Shown: positions 1 to 12,797, counted from the first letter of the stretch. The stretch is 64,000 nt of DNA from Galaxea fascicularis (GCA_948470475.1 OX419344.1:24200725-24264724), one strand, 5' to 3'. Numbers and translations: made by a program. Notes: generated by a model not told the origin, from the sequence alone.

Positions 1-586
1 GTCAAATGATGAGTTATCTTACCGGTAAATACATTTTATAAATACAAGTGCAGAGTAAAACACACTTAGTTGGCCACAACCTAAAGTGAGGAACACGGTA
101 TTGTATTTTATGCCATGCTGTAGAAAATAGAGCCAACCAGAATCCAGGAAAGCTGTTGTATATTTGTCGGTATTCCACCTAACATTCCCATAATGCACTG
201 CATTGATTGTGTAGGGTTATATATTTTCTATGACATGTAGTTTTGCAAAGCTGATCAGGGAAAGCACTTTCATGGTTCCCCAAAATTACGGCTAAGGGAG
301 TTGAATTATGTCTGAATTTGTTCATGGGTCACCATCGGACACTCACAACTCACTTGCATTGCATAACTAGTATGTATCCATGGCCAAATTCAGACATAAT
401 TCTACTCCCTAAGTTGGATATTTTGGGGAACCATGGAAGTGCTTTAGCTGATCACTGTAAGCTTTGTAATAATGTACCCAATATTCTCAATCAAGAAAAT
501 TTCTTATTTGCTTCTTTAGCAGTTGTAATAGTTCACCACGTTAAATTTGCCTGATTACTTAGCGACTTTAATTCTTGCATGTTCAG
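1..586. other. INTS4 upstream intron or intergenic sequence
   Basis: I see no exon of INTS4 here. The stretch ends in a usable acceptor (gttcag, 581-586) for the first recognisable INTS4 exon. It contains a foldback element (250-455, listed separately). Earlier INTS4 exons encoding the N-terminal HEAT repeats should lie to the left of the window. Confidence 0.5.
250..455. repeat. Imperfect inverted repeat (MITE-like foldback)
   Basis: The arm at 250-327 is the reverse complement, with a few mismatches and small gaps, of the arm at 378-455; a spacer of about 50 bp separates them. Shared words include ctgatca, agtgctt, ttccccaaaa and cagacataatt. This is the structure of a short non-autonomous DNA transposon or foldback element in an INTS4 intron. 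I found no convincing target duplication, so the family is unknown. Confidence 0.6.
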
Positions 587-3500
587 AGAAGAAAAACTGA
601 GCATGAGAAGAGGAAGGAGATTCATGCAGCAGGTGGAACAGATGAGGGTTGGAGCACTGGCAGAACATGGGGGGACAAAGCACCTGAAGCTGAACTGGAT
701 CCTGAGGATGTCAGTCTCATGAGCAGTGGTGCGTGTGGAGCATTTGTTCATGGTCTGGAGGATGAATTCCTGGAGGTGCGCACTGCTGCTGTGGACTCAC
801 TTTGTGAGCTAGCCTATCAGAACGCTCCATTTGCTGTTCTTTCGTTGGATTTCTTGGCGGACATGATGAATGATGAAATTGAAAGTGTGCGATTAAATGC
901 CATAAACAGTCTGCGTAAAATAAGCCAGCATATTCAGCTACGGGAAGATCAACTAGAGACACTGCTTGGTGTGTTGGAAGATTTCTCCAGTGACACTCGG
1001 GAGGCTGTACGTGAGCTTCTGTGTCACTGCGTGTTATCCACAAGGGCGAGTCTTCATGCTGCCATCCATGCTCTGTTGGGAAATTTGTCAAAATATCCAC
1101 AAGACAGAGAGTCCATTTGGAGGTAAAATTAATAGCTGTGTAAACGCCTGGATATAATAGCTCTTTGACTCATCATCAGAAACCCAGCGATTAGATAATG
1201 TTTCGTGAAGGAAAAGAACAACCTTTCTATTCCTGTCCTCTCAAACTTAGGTAATTGCATCGCATCATACTTGAGTTTCGGATCGGACAAGATCGTTTCT
1301 ATTATTTATCTTTCTTTTTTTTCAATTTTGTTCCGCTCCTTTCTCAGATGTGCCAAGTTTCTGGGTGAGAAGCATCAACATCTAGCTTCATCGCTTGTAC
1401 CGGAGCTGCTCTCCACTCACCCATTTTTTGCCACACCCGAGCCCTCTATTGATGACCCTGCCTATGTAGCCATTCTTATTCTGGTGTTCAATGCCACAGC
1501 CAAGAGCCCCACCATGCTACCTATGTTTCCGGATCACACCGCTCGCCACTATGGGTATTTACGCGACAGCCAGCCTCAATTAGTACCTCATCTCGACATC
1601 GAAGTAGGCGATTTAAACTTGGAAAGAAAAAAGACTGAAGGAGTGGGTGAGCAAATGTTCAACTGTAAATATTTCAAAAGGTCCGCAACAAATCTAACCC
1701 TTCAGTTAGCATTGGGCAGTGATGTTGACAGTGTCTGGTGGAGTCTCTGTATCACTAAACCTCAGTAGGCACAACATGACATAGGAGTGGTTGTCTGGGA
1801 CTTCTTAGTTTTGTACCGCGAATTGGATCCAGCGAGCGATGAAGCCATGAAGGCGGTGAGAAACGAGGCTGCGTTCTCTCCTCCAGTTTGCACAATTTTA
1901 CCGCTTCTTCGCGCTAGTTTTTGAGGCTCACAGTCCACACGATAAAAAAATCTCTATCTTTTCATCCATAGAGTGAAAAGTTAGAACCACTTCATGTGCA
2001 ACATTATGAACACCATTCCAATGGTGATCCTCATTCACAGACTCCAAAACGTTTTGTTGACTTACAATTATAAATTTCTATGGCGCCAATTTTATATGAA
2101 TATATTCAAATGCGCCCTTTTGATTAAATACTTGGGGTGGTTTATTACGTCCCTCGTGGTAACGTGACACATAATTAAATGCGAAGAGTTGTGAGACGGG
2201 ACCTTCGGTTTATCGTCCTTATCCGAGAAGGCCAGAAAGTCTAACCATTTGCAGATGTCATTACAAAGGACGCACTTTCTCCTCATTCATTTAAAGACCA
2301 TGAGTGTTGGTCCGGCCAAGATTTTGAAACCACGACCTCCCAAACGGGAGTCTGGTGCTCTACCGAGTCAACCGCTCGGCGGACTTACTGTTCGAAAAAC
2401 CTTTATAATGTTTGTTTGGTGTTATTGCTTCTGTCTCAAGATTGACTGTTTCCTTTTTCCAGGTGCACAGAGAGCAAAAAGCTTTTTTGAAAGCATCCAG
2501 ATGCGGCTTCAAACTGTCACGTCACGGAACCCCGTCAGAGCACAGCAAGGACTACAAAGAGCTATCCAAGACCTAATTCATGTAAAGAGCATCGATTTGT
2601 GCCTTGCTGCAGACGCGGAGTGTCTTTCGTTGTACCTCCAGTGTCAGCGAATGGTGCTGCAGGCTCAAAATGATAAAATATGGAACGTACCTGCAGCTCT
2701 TTGTACCCATCAAGGGTCGTGCTTACAGTCCGTAGTCGAAAACATCCTCTCAACTTCCTATCGCATTGAACACACTTTCTTGGGTTTGAGTCCCCAACAA
2801 ATCTTCCTGCTTCGGCAGTTACGGCTTATCGCGCACGCTTTACAAATTCTTGTCACGCAACGTTATAGCAGCGCGCGTGACAGGAGCTTAAACTCCATGC
2901 TTCAAGTGTGGGAATCATTTCTGATGAGGATCAAAACATTTTCAAACTTTATCAACGTAGAGAACATCAACACGGATGCTTTCTGCGCAGCTGTGGTGTC
3001 TTTTCCTAGTTTCTTCGAATCAAACATCACAAACCCGTCGGGTGTGATGGATTACATTCACTCAATAATGCTTTCTCATCAAGTTCCATCGCTGCAGTTG
3101 ACCACAAGTTTGCGCCAAGCATCTGCTGTGTTAAATGAACCCCGCGGTGGCTCGGACAACCCGCTCTGTTTCTCTGCTGGGCTAACATTGGGCATCAATG
3201 TTGAAGCAATGTTGGAGAGCGTGGCAGATACAAGTAAAGTCAGGGTACAGGTGCGCATAGCGTTTGAGGCTTCAGTTTGTTTTCTCTGAGTTTAATGAAG
3301 TAAACACTCTGCTTGCATCAGCAACTGTTGCACTTCTTATGCTTATCTCCTTATGCTCTGCGCGAAAATCGAAATAACTAACAGTCAAAATTTAGCTTTT
3401 TGTGTTACTTTATGAACGCTAAATCGATTCACTCACTATGTTGTATAGATTTCTTTGTGAGGATTTAAGAGCTGACCACACATTTGATGCATTTGTCAGG

Positions 3501-4126
3501 TGGTGTTTCCTGATTTAAGCTGTCACTGGTTCATTCCCAGACGCGACGACCTTCACGAAACATCGCCGCTAAAGCATCGACTCTCTACCACGGTCATCTT
3601 ATCACACTCTGGATGGTCTGGTAAGTCATCTTATTGTTCTCCCTTTGCTGACTTACCCCTCCCCTTCTCCGTCAATAGGCTTATTTTGAGTGCCATTATC
3701 TATCGCGCCGCACACGTCAATTGCCTTTATAGTATGATACCCTGCCGTGCAGTAAAGGTGGTCAGTGGTAGATATTTGTAATTCTCCCGTGTAAAACTGA
3801 CAGGTGACAAGTCAAGCTATAATTTGAAAGTAGTTTCTAAGTGCTTGTCAACCAATTTCTCGTTGTTTATGGTATGGGGTCATTAGATTAATCAAAGGTC
3901 TTCTATTCTAGAGCCAGGACTGATCGAGGTCTCATTGGTTCTCAAATACACCTCTGATATTGACGAGGACACAGTATTGAGCCTTGGATCTCATACAGTC
4001 AGTGGTACAGATCAAGAACCCAAGAGTGTGAAGAAAACCAAGAACAGCACGGACAGTCTGATCGATGGTGTTATAAACCTCTGTTCACCAGTACAAGTTT
4101 GCATCCTGCCCAAGGCCACTCGATGA
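587..4126 (+). CDS. INTS4: Integrator complex subunit 4, C-terminal part (five exons)
   Basis: Exons: 587-1122, 1348-1646, 2463-3250, 3500-3620, 3912-4126 (TGA at 4124-4126). Every junction is GT-AG and the phases agree across all four introns (phases 2, 1, 0, 1). INTS4 is a HEAT-repeat scaffold of the Integrator complex. It joins the INTS9/INTS11 endonuclease to form the cleavage module that processes snRNA 3' ends and attenuates Pol II transcription in the nucleus. Diagnostic blocks are SGACGAFVHGLEDE followed by HEAT helices with NDEIESVRLNAINSLRKIS in the first exon, LVPELLSTHPFF and DDPAYVAILILVFNA in the second, and the C-terminal beta domain ending SPVQVCILPKATR. The last exons match the end of the vertebrate protein closely, so the stop is well supported. 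The N-terminal half is missing from the window. The end of exon 2 (TEGVG) is less certain: I chose the gtgagc donor after 1646 because it restores phase with exon 3. Confidence 0.93.
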
Positions 4127-5438
4127 GAGTGGGCATACTGTACAGTCGGGGTAGGGGTGAGGTGCATTTCCCTTACCAGGTCTATTGAGAGTAGAGAAAT
4201 TTCGATGGGAATGCATGCATCATCGTTAGCCACAGGGAAGGTGGCAGCCTGGCATATGTGAGTTGAAAATTAATAGAAAACTGCGACCTTCACGCTTGAT
4301 CGCGAGAAAAAGCAAGTCGCACTCATTGTGTGAAGTCGCGCCAGTACTTTGGACGTTTAATACAGAAATCAAACCCTCAAGGCACTCGAAAGGCACACCG
4401 TTTGCGCTTTTCTTTTTATTTGCCTTTATCAAAGACAAGTGACATGAAAAGAAACTTGTGGCTTTCACTTACGAAATCCTTTGCTCTAAGCCAACATGCA
4501 GTTACGCATTCCGTAATATATCTTGACGGCAATATCTTAGCATGTCTGCGCGTTTAATATATCAACAGTTTAAACATCTCCGTCCAACCGCTTACACAAC
4601 CAGGAAACAAGAACACTAAGGGATTCCAGACGTATTCGAAAAGGCCTCAACGGAAAAGTTTTCACTCGTATTGTACCGCGAGGTAGATCTGGTAGGAAAC
4701 ATCTTTTAACCAACACGTTTTTCTAGTGGACAATGCTTAATGTTATCTCCAAGAGTGAGTCCACACATACACATGTCTCTTCAGTGGACTTATGCACATA
4801 TAAGCAAATGACTGATCATGTGGCGTATGTGAAGGGTAAACTTGTGAACCATTCTCATCCTGTAAAAGGAAACAAAATATCATTTAATCCTGGTTTGCGC
4901 ATTATAACATTTTTGCTGCCTTGGACATTGTCCTTTAATTTTCAGCGTTTGCCCTACTTGCATAGCCACACTGTCCCAGTTAAGTTCACCCCCATCTCCT
5001 TAATTACTTGCATCTCTTCACTTGATGCGCCCTTAAAACGTTGAGACCCATAAACGTAGCAAAGATAACCAATATTCCAAGAAAGTATGGGTGTTGACCT
5101 GAGTTGACTACTTATCTTCTTTGTGGGCGTGGTGAACCAGTCATTTAAATGCGCTTTTGAAAATATTGCGTCACAGTGGACAATCGTGGAAAATTAAGAA
5201 TCAATTTCCCATCAACTTAAATGACGTTAAAAGATTATTTAAAGCATTGTTCTGCTGTACCTGTGCCGATACTTTAAGCACAACAGATCCAACTTGTAAC
5301 TTCTTTGTCGTAGGGTCTTTGTGAACGCTGCAAAACAAAGATATCCAAACAGGAAGCTTTGACACTAACGAAACACTTCTTCATGTAACGAACAAAAGGA
5401 AGACAGGTGTAGTGCCTGTTCACCAAACGCTCAGCCGA
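4127..5438. other. INTS4 3' flank, no gene recognised
   Basis: This stretch should begin with the INTS4 3' UTR. I see no AATAAA close to the stop and no open frame that resembles a protein. Short open frames (for example 4330-4557 and 4733-5044) have no recognisable motif and look like chance. Confidence 0.5.
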
Positions 5439-5687
5439 GGCAGGATGGCCGAGTGGTTTAGGGCGCTGGATTTCAATGCGGTGACCCGGGTTCAAATCCC
5501 GCTCTGGCCACTAGCTGGAGTTGTTCTGGGTTCGTGCGTGGTTCAACACCTCCGTCATCCTTGTAAATAGCCAACTGGTCTGCCTCCCGCTAGTTGGGAT
5601 TCTTAACTCTGTTGTGTTCATTTGTATTTGTTTCATTGGCCCTGAAAAGCCCCTATAGGGGGGTGGTCAATTAACAATTTATTATTT
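5437..5687 (+). mobile_element. tRNA-derived SINE
   Basis: The head (about 5439-5510) resembles a tRNA. It has an A box (tggccgagtgg, 5446-5456), a B box (ggttcaaatcc, 5489-5499) and partly complementary acceptor ends (ggcagga against tctggcc). The anticodon arm does not fold well, so it is not a working tRNA. A body of about 180 bp follows and ends in an AT-rich tail (aatttattattt). This order (Pol III promoter head, unrelated body, A/T tail) is that of a SINE mobilised by a LINE. The body resembles SINE copies I recall from corals; that is memory, not a search. Confidence 0.7.
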
Positions 5688-5773
5688 ACCTAAGACTGGG
5701 AACTCCCCTATATAACGGAAATGGGCAAGAAGTAAGGACTGTCACAAGCGTGCAGACACATCCAGTATGAGTA

Positions 5774-5781
5774 AAGGGTGA

Positions 5782-5816
<35 letters not shown>

Positions 5817-6003
5817 GCGTTGTACACAAGAATTTGATTTCATCAACGGAGTACAGTACCGTACAGAGATTCCAAAAGCTGACGTTTCGAGCGTTGGCCC
5901 TTCGTCAGATTCGCTCTGACGAAGGACTAACGCTCGAAACGTCAGCTTTTAGAATCCCTGTACGGTGGTCAATTTTCATTATCAACTCCGTTGATAAACC
6001 AAA
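5774..6003. repeat. Foldback repeat with long inverted arms
   Basis: The sequence around 5878-5913 (gctgacgtttcgagcgttgg onward) is repeated inverted at 5915-5950, meeting near 5914. The similarity extends outward through the gtacagngattc motif and the tcaacggagt/actccgttga ends (5841-5852 and 5984-5994). The leftmost part (5774-5860) recurs in the same orientation at 32262-32345, so this is a dispersed family. It is probably a non-autonomous DNA element; I see no coding capacity. Confidence 0.7.
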
Positions 6004-8888
6004 TTCTAGCATCCAATATGAGTGCTGAGGAGTATCCCAAAGTCCGCTGATCCGCTGATGCTCCAAAGGAGATAGTTTATCAGCCGTTAGGCCCGTCTTG
6101 ACACTACTTTGATCAATACCAACTACTGTAAAACCTGTTATTAACTCAACTTTTGGCAGATTGCGGCTACTTCCTGGCAGCGAGTTAAACCATGTCGCTA
6201 AAATCACATAACTTGTACTGAAAAGATATTGATCTTTTTTTTTTGAACTGCAATTAAAATAGCTTAAGAATCTTTCCCGTACAATTTCTTTCAAGCACAT
6301 ATCTTTCGTCGTCATCGCAGAGTCCGCCGCAAGATCCATACTTAAGGAAGACTCGTGACTGTTCCCGGGTATGGTCGCTCACCCGCAATGCCATCGGAAA
6401 GATCCAACTGTGGTCATATGTTGTCGCTACATCCGAGAGTCGCGCCTTTTTTAAAGTCGTCACTTCGGGGCTTAACTGTATGTTTGATCACAGTTAAGCG
6501 TTACAGTTATGAAATACAGTTGAAAGTTTGGGGATACCATTTCCTACCTTATGAGATCTTTGTAAATTGTCTTGGTTGTTTCAAGATAAGGATTGATATC
6601 ATCTTCGTACTGAGGACAAAAAAAGAGAGTAAAAGGACGAACAGTGTCTGAATTTTGGCACTAATGAACACTTACAACCCACAAACAGATGGAACACTAC
6701 GGACACGAGTTCGTTCGCGTAAACGTCCCCAGCATATTAATTACGTAAAATTAAAAATCCTCACTTGGTTTCACCGCAAAAACGGTATTTCTTGACCTCT
6801 CCATTTCAAACCATTCTCACGCCGAAATTCATATTACGTACCTGACACACTTGTCCTCCAAGACAAAGGTGCTTGAAAATCAGAAAAATAAATTCATTTC
6901 TATCTGCGTCAGTAAAAATTGGATACGTTTCTGCTTCTTCGAGAAGTAATACCTACCGAGAAAAAAAATAATTGAATTCTGATAGCGAGATTTCTCTTGT
7001 TAATCAAGCCTTAACCGTGAAAACAGGCTTTATTCTACATAAAAAATATTCTATCAGTCCATCAAAAGTTAGTAGGACCCGAGTAAGTTTATCGTTTTAG
7101 AGTAATCATTGTCAAGAACGACCAGTTAGAACAGGGTTTAAAAAAATCATTTTTGCAAAATCTGGGCAAATCTGTTCCTACCTTTCTCAGCTCATCAGAA
7201 ATGACAAAATCCTCGTAAAACTCGTCAAAGCACTTTCTGATGTTTCCGGACTCTCTGACAATGCCTTTGAAGATTAAAAGTTCACACAATCATGATATAC
7301 TGATCCATATTTCACTACATTCAGACAGATCGCTTGGCAAATGTTCAATGCAGGATACTCACGCTACTTGCAGTTGAAACTCGCATGATGCTGCAGTAGC
7401 TTGCACATGCACCTATTACGTACCAATTTTTCGAACGAAATGGCTGCCGGGAATTTATGTAGGACTAAAGGAAATATGCCACAAGATGAAAAGGTTTTGG
7501 AGGGAGTTAATTGTAAATAAATTATCGAGACTAAAATGATAAGGCATTACAAATGGAGGAGTACAATGTTGAATTATAAGTTGCGTCAAGTGCTCTAGTT
7601 CAGTACATCTCATAAGAGATTTTAAGATTAATTTCCAGAACAGCTTCTAAGATCAAAAAGAGGCTTCAAGTACTGCTATGGACTTGTCTACATCCGTTCA
7701 ACATACATTGTTGTGAAATTATGCTTTCAGACCTTGTTCTTGAAGTCTGTCGAAAAAGTCCATTGATGTAACTGAACAGGAAACCATCTCCGCTGAGACA
7801 GTGGACGCTTTCATACCTAGAACAGAAATTTCACTTGATTTATTGCCGTGTGACAAGCTCCATGGTTTCTTCTTATATGAAGTTTTTGTTTCGCTTTTAA
7901 AAATTGTTTTAAAAATATTTGAGCTTATGACCATATTAATTACAAAACAAAGAACCTATGATACGTTCAGAAAGTATCAATAAACTGAGCTCCATTACAA
8001 AATGAATCCTGAAAATGTACTCAACCAGTACAACCTTTTTTGGGGGAGGAGGAGGGGGGCTAAAGTCTCTGTTTGATAAAATGCCAAAACTCTTCTGTGA
8101 GAGTTTTGGGCAGTCAAGTAACCACTCAAACATGCTTGGAAATAATGAACCTACAGGCTACTGTTGGGTATATTGACAAATGTATGGTATCTAATGTTAA
8201 GAAATGGCAAATCTTTCAAACAAGAATAGAATAGAATACAATTATTATATATTTTCTCCCATTAATTACTTACTCAGGGGACCCCAAGTATTGCTGGATG
8301 ACACAACCTGAAATCATGAAGAAAAATGCTAGGGAAAGTGGGTGAAGAGTCTTGAATAAAAAAACCCTTCACCCAGATGGCGAATGACCCACCACGGGTG
8401 ACCCACATCAAAACTTCTCCATCCCTCTCCACCCCCTAGAGCCTGAAGTCATACACAGGGCACCCATGCCATTGTAATTAATTAGGAGCAGCTCACTCCC
8501 ACATCCTAATTCCTACTCATCAACAAAAGGCTTTTGCAATATTGAACAGTGCTTGGGACACAGTAAACTCCCAGGCAGCTTCTGGCTCTGGTCTTGGTCT
8601 CTGTGGCATGAAGCAAACACTCCGTCCTGGATAGGGAGTAGTGGTTTAAATAAGATTCCTTGATAGTACTGTTACTGTTCTCCCGGGATTGGATGCCAGT
8701 CCATCAAATGGTCTACATAGAGAGCCTAGAGGTATTGATACTTCACACATGGACAGGATGCTAATAGAAAGGTTATCATGTATGAGGAGTTAAAGAGAAA
8801 AACTGCTTCCCAAAGCTTCCAAGGACAAAACAACAAATTTAGCTCAACCAACCTACAGATGACTGCCCACCCTGCATGCATTGATTTA
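6004..8888. other. Intergenic, no gene recognised
   Basis: AT-rich sequence with only short open frames on either strand and no recognisable protein motif. It includes a gga/ggg-rich patch (8041-8059). I see no RNA gene. Confidence 0.5.
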
Positions 8889-9273
8889 TAGCCTGAGTAT
8901 CAGGTGTTTCTAGGGTGGGGAAGGCAAAAAGAGCGAGAAAGCGAAGGAAGAAATGCCTGACACAAACAGCTTCTCAGAAGCCTTCCACCCCCACACAGCG
9001 CGTGTTATAATTAGCCAATCAAAATCACTTCCGGTAACTGTCATGTGTCATGAGAGTAAACTTCAATATGGCATCTGTAACCCCTGCGCTGGAAGCTTGA
9101 CTTCCGGTTGACTCACGTGACGTTTCTTATTGTCTTTTGACCAATTAGCGTAACATCCAGAATCTGGATGTTGGACACAAGCGAATCAATGGCTTTGTGT
9201 CAGGCCCTTCTCCTCTTCCTTCCCCTTGTCCCCGCTTCCCCAATAGGGCCTGATACTCAGGCTAATTGATTTA
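8880..9273. mobile_element. MITE with perfect 16-bp TIRs and 9-bp target duplication
   Basis: The element spans 8889-9264 (376 bp). It begins TAGCCTGAGTATCAGG and ends with the exact reverse complement CCTGATACTCAGGCTA. The flanking 9 bp are identical (attgattta at 8880-8888 and 9265-9273), as expected of a target-site duplication. The inner sequence has no transposase frame. A 9-bp duplication fits Mutator-like elements best; Merlin (8-9 bp) is an alternative. The intact duplication suggests a fairly recent insertion. Confidence 0.85.
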
Positions 9274-9730
9274 TAAAACAGCATATACAGTAATATCTAA
9301 TGGGCTTTTATTGTACTTGGAAGTGCAAGCTAAAAGGGAATGTCATTCACCAGCTTCTACCAACCTGAAGACTGGATATTACCACAGGATCTTGAAAAAA
9401 GTCCTATGTGTATAAACGTAAAAATGAATGGGTCAAAAGTAAATCTATTCAAATGTTAAGGTGAGAGCCTACGGCCAAAAGCTCAATTCCCCAGACTGAT
9501 TTCAAGTGCTTTTCACATTTGCTTCAAAGAACATCAAACTGCTGAATGTTTTACTGTTTCTGAGAATAAGAGTGTAGAACCCTACAGATTCTTTATAGCT
9601 CACCTACCAAAACAAACTTGTCTTTCTGATAAGCCTGGAACAACTGATCATATGAGAACATTTGTACTTTACTCCTTGATATCATTCCCCTGTAGATATA
9701 ATAACCAAACAAACTTTTAATAATAATAAT

Positions 9731-9898
9731 ACAGAAGTAGTTCCTGTGGTGATTGGTGCCCTTGGCTCCTTTCCTAAGAATTTGCATCGCCACCTTGAAA
9801 GACTTGGGATGAAAGTGCATGGCCCGACATTGGAAAAGTCAGCACTGCTTGGCACAGCTAATATCCTGCAAAAAGGTCTCTCTGTCCGAGGTCATTGA
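9731..9898 (+). pseudogene. Fragment of a LINE-type retrotransposon ORF
   Basis: The frame beginning at 9731 encodes VVPVVIGALGSFPKNL, then a stretch ending LEKSALLGTANILQKGLSV, and stops at 9898. This resembles the extreme C-terminus downstream of the reverse transcriptase in some non-LTR retrotransposons of fish and cnidarians (pattern VPVVIGALG, then a helix with ALLGTA.ILRKVL). Only this tail is present, so it is a dead fragment. The family call rests on remembered pattern only. Confidence 0.45.
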
Positions 9899-10015
9899 CT
9901 TGATGGAGAGAACGATTTATTACAAGAGCTCCAGTACTAACATGTACTGTGACAAATAAAGTAATAATGTGCTGTATATGACATTGATATTGTTCAGTTC
10001 TGCTTCAACAGTACC

Positions 10016-10081
10016 ATGCACCTATCAATGTTAAACAGGGGGGGAGGCCGGGCACAGGCGGCTTAACATTGATAGGTGCAT
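10016..10081. repeat. Short palindrome with perfect 18-bp arms
   Basis: Arms tgcacctatcaatgttaa (10017-10034) and ttaacattgataggtgca (10063-10080) are exact reverse complements around a G-rich loop of 28 bp. The flanking a/t pair extends the match by one. It looks like a deleted MITE reduced to its termini, or a stable hairpin. No target duplication is evident. Confidence 0.7.
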
Positions 10082-12748
10082 AAGAGTGATTAAATACTGA
10101 ACTGAGCAGTATTTTTCCTCTGGTTCTGATTATTTTTAGAACTTACGGTGCAAGGTGGTTCTAATATTGTTACGTTTGTGGATGGAATCCTAAAGTAATC
10201 ATTTAATTGAAAGCTAATAAGCGAATCTTTCCTTTACCAACCTTTTTAAAGGAATCACTTCCAGGGAATTTTCTGACTAGCACTTAATTAAGCTTAAGCT
10301 AAAAAGCTTAAATTAAGTCAATTTCAATATTTCGTGCGTTTTTCTGCAATGTATTTAAGTAGTAAATGTCCTCAATTCTATTGGGTCCTATTTGCGTTCT
10401 AGTTACATCTTTAATTGAATAGGCATTTCTGGCCTTACCATTTCATGAAATATTCTTTAACATCGGAAGACTCAAATCCTGGAAAAGTTTTACATTGGAC
10501 AAACTGAAATGTAAAATTCTTATCGTCGTCCGCCATTTTGGCTGGCGCATCCCAGGCATGATGGGATTTGTTGCGAGTTGACAGTTAAGGGCAACGGTAA
10601 CCTTGGTAACGTTCAAAGTGACGGACATTTTCGCGAAAATTACGTCACATGTCCGATTGTAGAATAGAATGCTACGGTTTTACGAAGAAAGAACGTTGTC
10701 ACAAATCTAAGAAAGCCAAACTCAAGTACGGTGCCTCACAAGCAAATAGTTTTTGTACGAGAAGACGGATCATGAGATCTGGAAATCCAAAATGTAGCCA
10801 CAGATTTTTCAGAGACAATTACTGTAAGCAAGAACAATTCAAAATAGCCCGAAGGGTTGATCAGATCTATTGTTTACCCTGAGTAAGGTCTGTTGTATTT
10901 TTGCATAGCTGAAAAACACTGCTAAAAACCGTTCTAAAACTCTCATTTGGTTTATATTCGGTAGTTGTTCAGGTTCACACTGCTGATATATTTAAGCTGT
11001 CTCCAACATTTTTGCAGTGTTAGACGTGTTTCCTTGCCGGTGGATGGTTGTTGTACCTCGTCAACAAGCCCATGACCAGAATGCATTAAAAATCAAGTGA
11101 CTGTAACTAAAACAGCTGTTAAAATAGATCGTGACCAAGTAACCACAGATTAAAAAGCCTCAATCTAACTGATCACTTGAGTAGTGGCTACATGAAACAA
11201 ATTTTATTGTACATCTATACATACATCCTTCTTTAGCTGTTATCATTTAACTGCCAATGTCAGATCTGAAAGGTCACGAGTTTCATTTTTAACGGTTGAG
11301 TTGAAGTGGTCACGATCGATGTAGCGTTTTGGCTAACGTGCGCAAGAACACGTTCTCCTTCATGGAAAAACTTGGCAGAGCACATTATCTGTATATAATA
11401 GCCATAATTACTGACTATGACAATAGCGATCCATTAGCTGGCGTCGTCAAGGTCAATATCATAACTGTTTCGGTTGGGTAACGAGAAGGTCAATTAGAGT
11501 GTACAATTTAACTTAAAACCTCTCAACTCTTATCTCAAATCCAATAATTGGCTTCAATGGCCGTCTATAGAGAGTTTTAAACACTTCTGATCTCGAACGA
11601 GTAACTCAGTCAAGTTTTTTGTATGAGTTGATTATTCAAGTCCGTGGAACTAGAAATGAAATTGGTCGTTAAAAGTAGGCAAATTCCTACAGGTGTACTT
11701 AAGAGAGAGGCTTGACAACAGGCAGTTATCCTGTTTTGTTTCTTAATTTGTTTTTAACTTGCTTACAGCGATATGAATAAGAAGGCACGAGTCGAACAAA
11801 CGCGGCATGTGGGCTGCAGATCTGTTGTTTTTGTTTTTACGCATTTACACTTTTGACTAATAAGATATCTTTAAAACTCTCCTATTATTCGCCCTGTTAG
11901 AACTCCCGCCACCTTCCCATCCCCCATCTCCCGTATCCCTCACTCGCCCATATTCTCCTAGTATCCCATGGGCACCCCCTGTCCCTCTTGCCATCGTGAG
12001 AGATGTGCAGTTCTGTATTTGCGGCTTTCGAATAGGGCTTTAGAACATCACCACGACCACCGGTGCCGGCTTTTATTTGTAACTTAGGAGTAGCTTCAAG
12101 CAGTCGAGATTTGTTTTAGCCGCAGCTTTTCGAGGCTTGTGTTGGTTTAAAATTTCCCTGACCGGCCAAATAGGACGGCTATATAGCTATACCATCCAGG
12201 GGGCGTCCTTGTTTCTAAGGTCAGAGGTTCTTTCACTCGTCTGCTGAAGAACGTACACAAGTATCCTTTTCTTGTGTCAATGCATTATTTGCCTTTGTTT
12301 TTCATACCGCACAGAAAATTGGAAGTAGTTTCGTCATTAGCTAAACCAAAGGCTTAATTTTAAGCTAGATGAAATCTGCGTTTCATGGGTAAAACTTTCA
12401 AAGTCGGTCGTTTAAAGCAGGCGACGAAGTCGTGAACTTTAGCCGTTAGTGTAGCTAGTCAGTAGTAAATATGAAAATACTATCTTTGTTTTTGGCCACT
12501 TCACATGACACAAATAAACAGTTGAAGTTTTGAGAATTGCATTCTGGTGACGGGCTGCAACTGTTGGACAAGGCAATATTGGTTTCCGGTCATTGATACA
12601 TGGCTGCAAATATCCAACTGCCCATGCCAGGTAATATTTTAGCCTACGGTTTCTGTTTTCCTGACGGCAAAAACTAATTTTCAAACGATAAATTATCAAA
12701 CATGTATAATGGTTATTTCGTTATTACAAAAATATCATCATCATTATC

Positions 12749-12750
<2 letters not shown>
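10082..12750. other. Intergenic, no gene recognised
   Basis: No supported exon. A short AT-rich palindrome (ttaattaagcttaagc region, about 10285-10318) is present. Open frames such as 10649-10882 are short and carry no known motif. Confidence 0.45.

Positions 12751-12796
<46 letters not shown>
12751..12796. repeat. (ATT)n microsatellite
   Basis: About fifteen uninterrupted ATT units are visible directly in the sequence. Confidence 0.95.

Positions 12797-12797
<1 letters not shown>

Noticed and set aside
717..1100. Minus-strand 127-codon frame
   Set aside because: It is antisense to a well-supported INTS4 exon.
5439..5510. Functional tRNA gene
   Set aside because: A and B boxes are good, but the anticodon stem does not pair and the acceptor stem has a mismatch; the following body fits a SINE.
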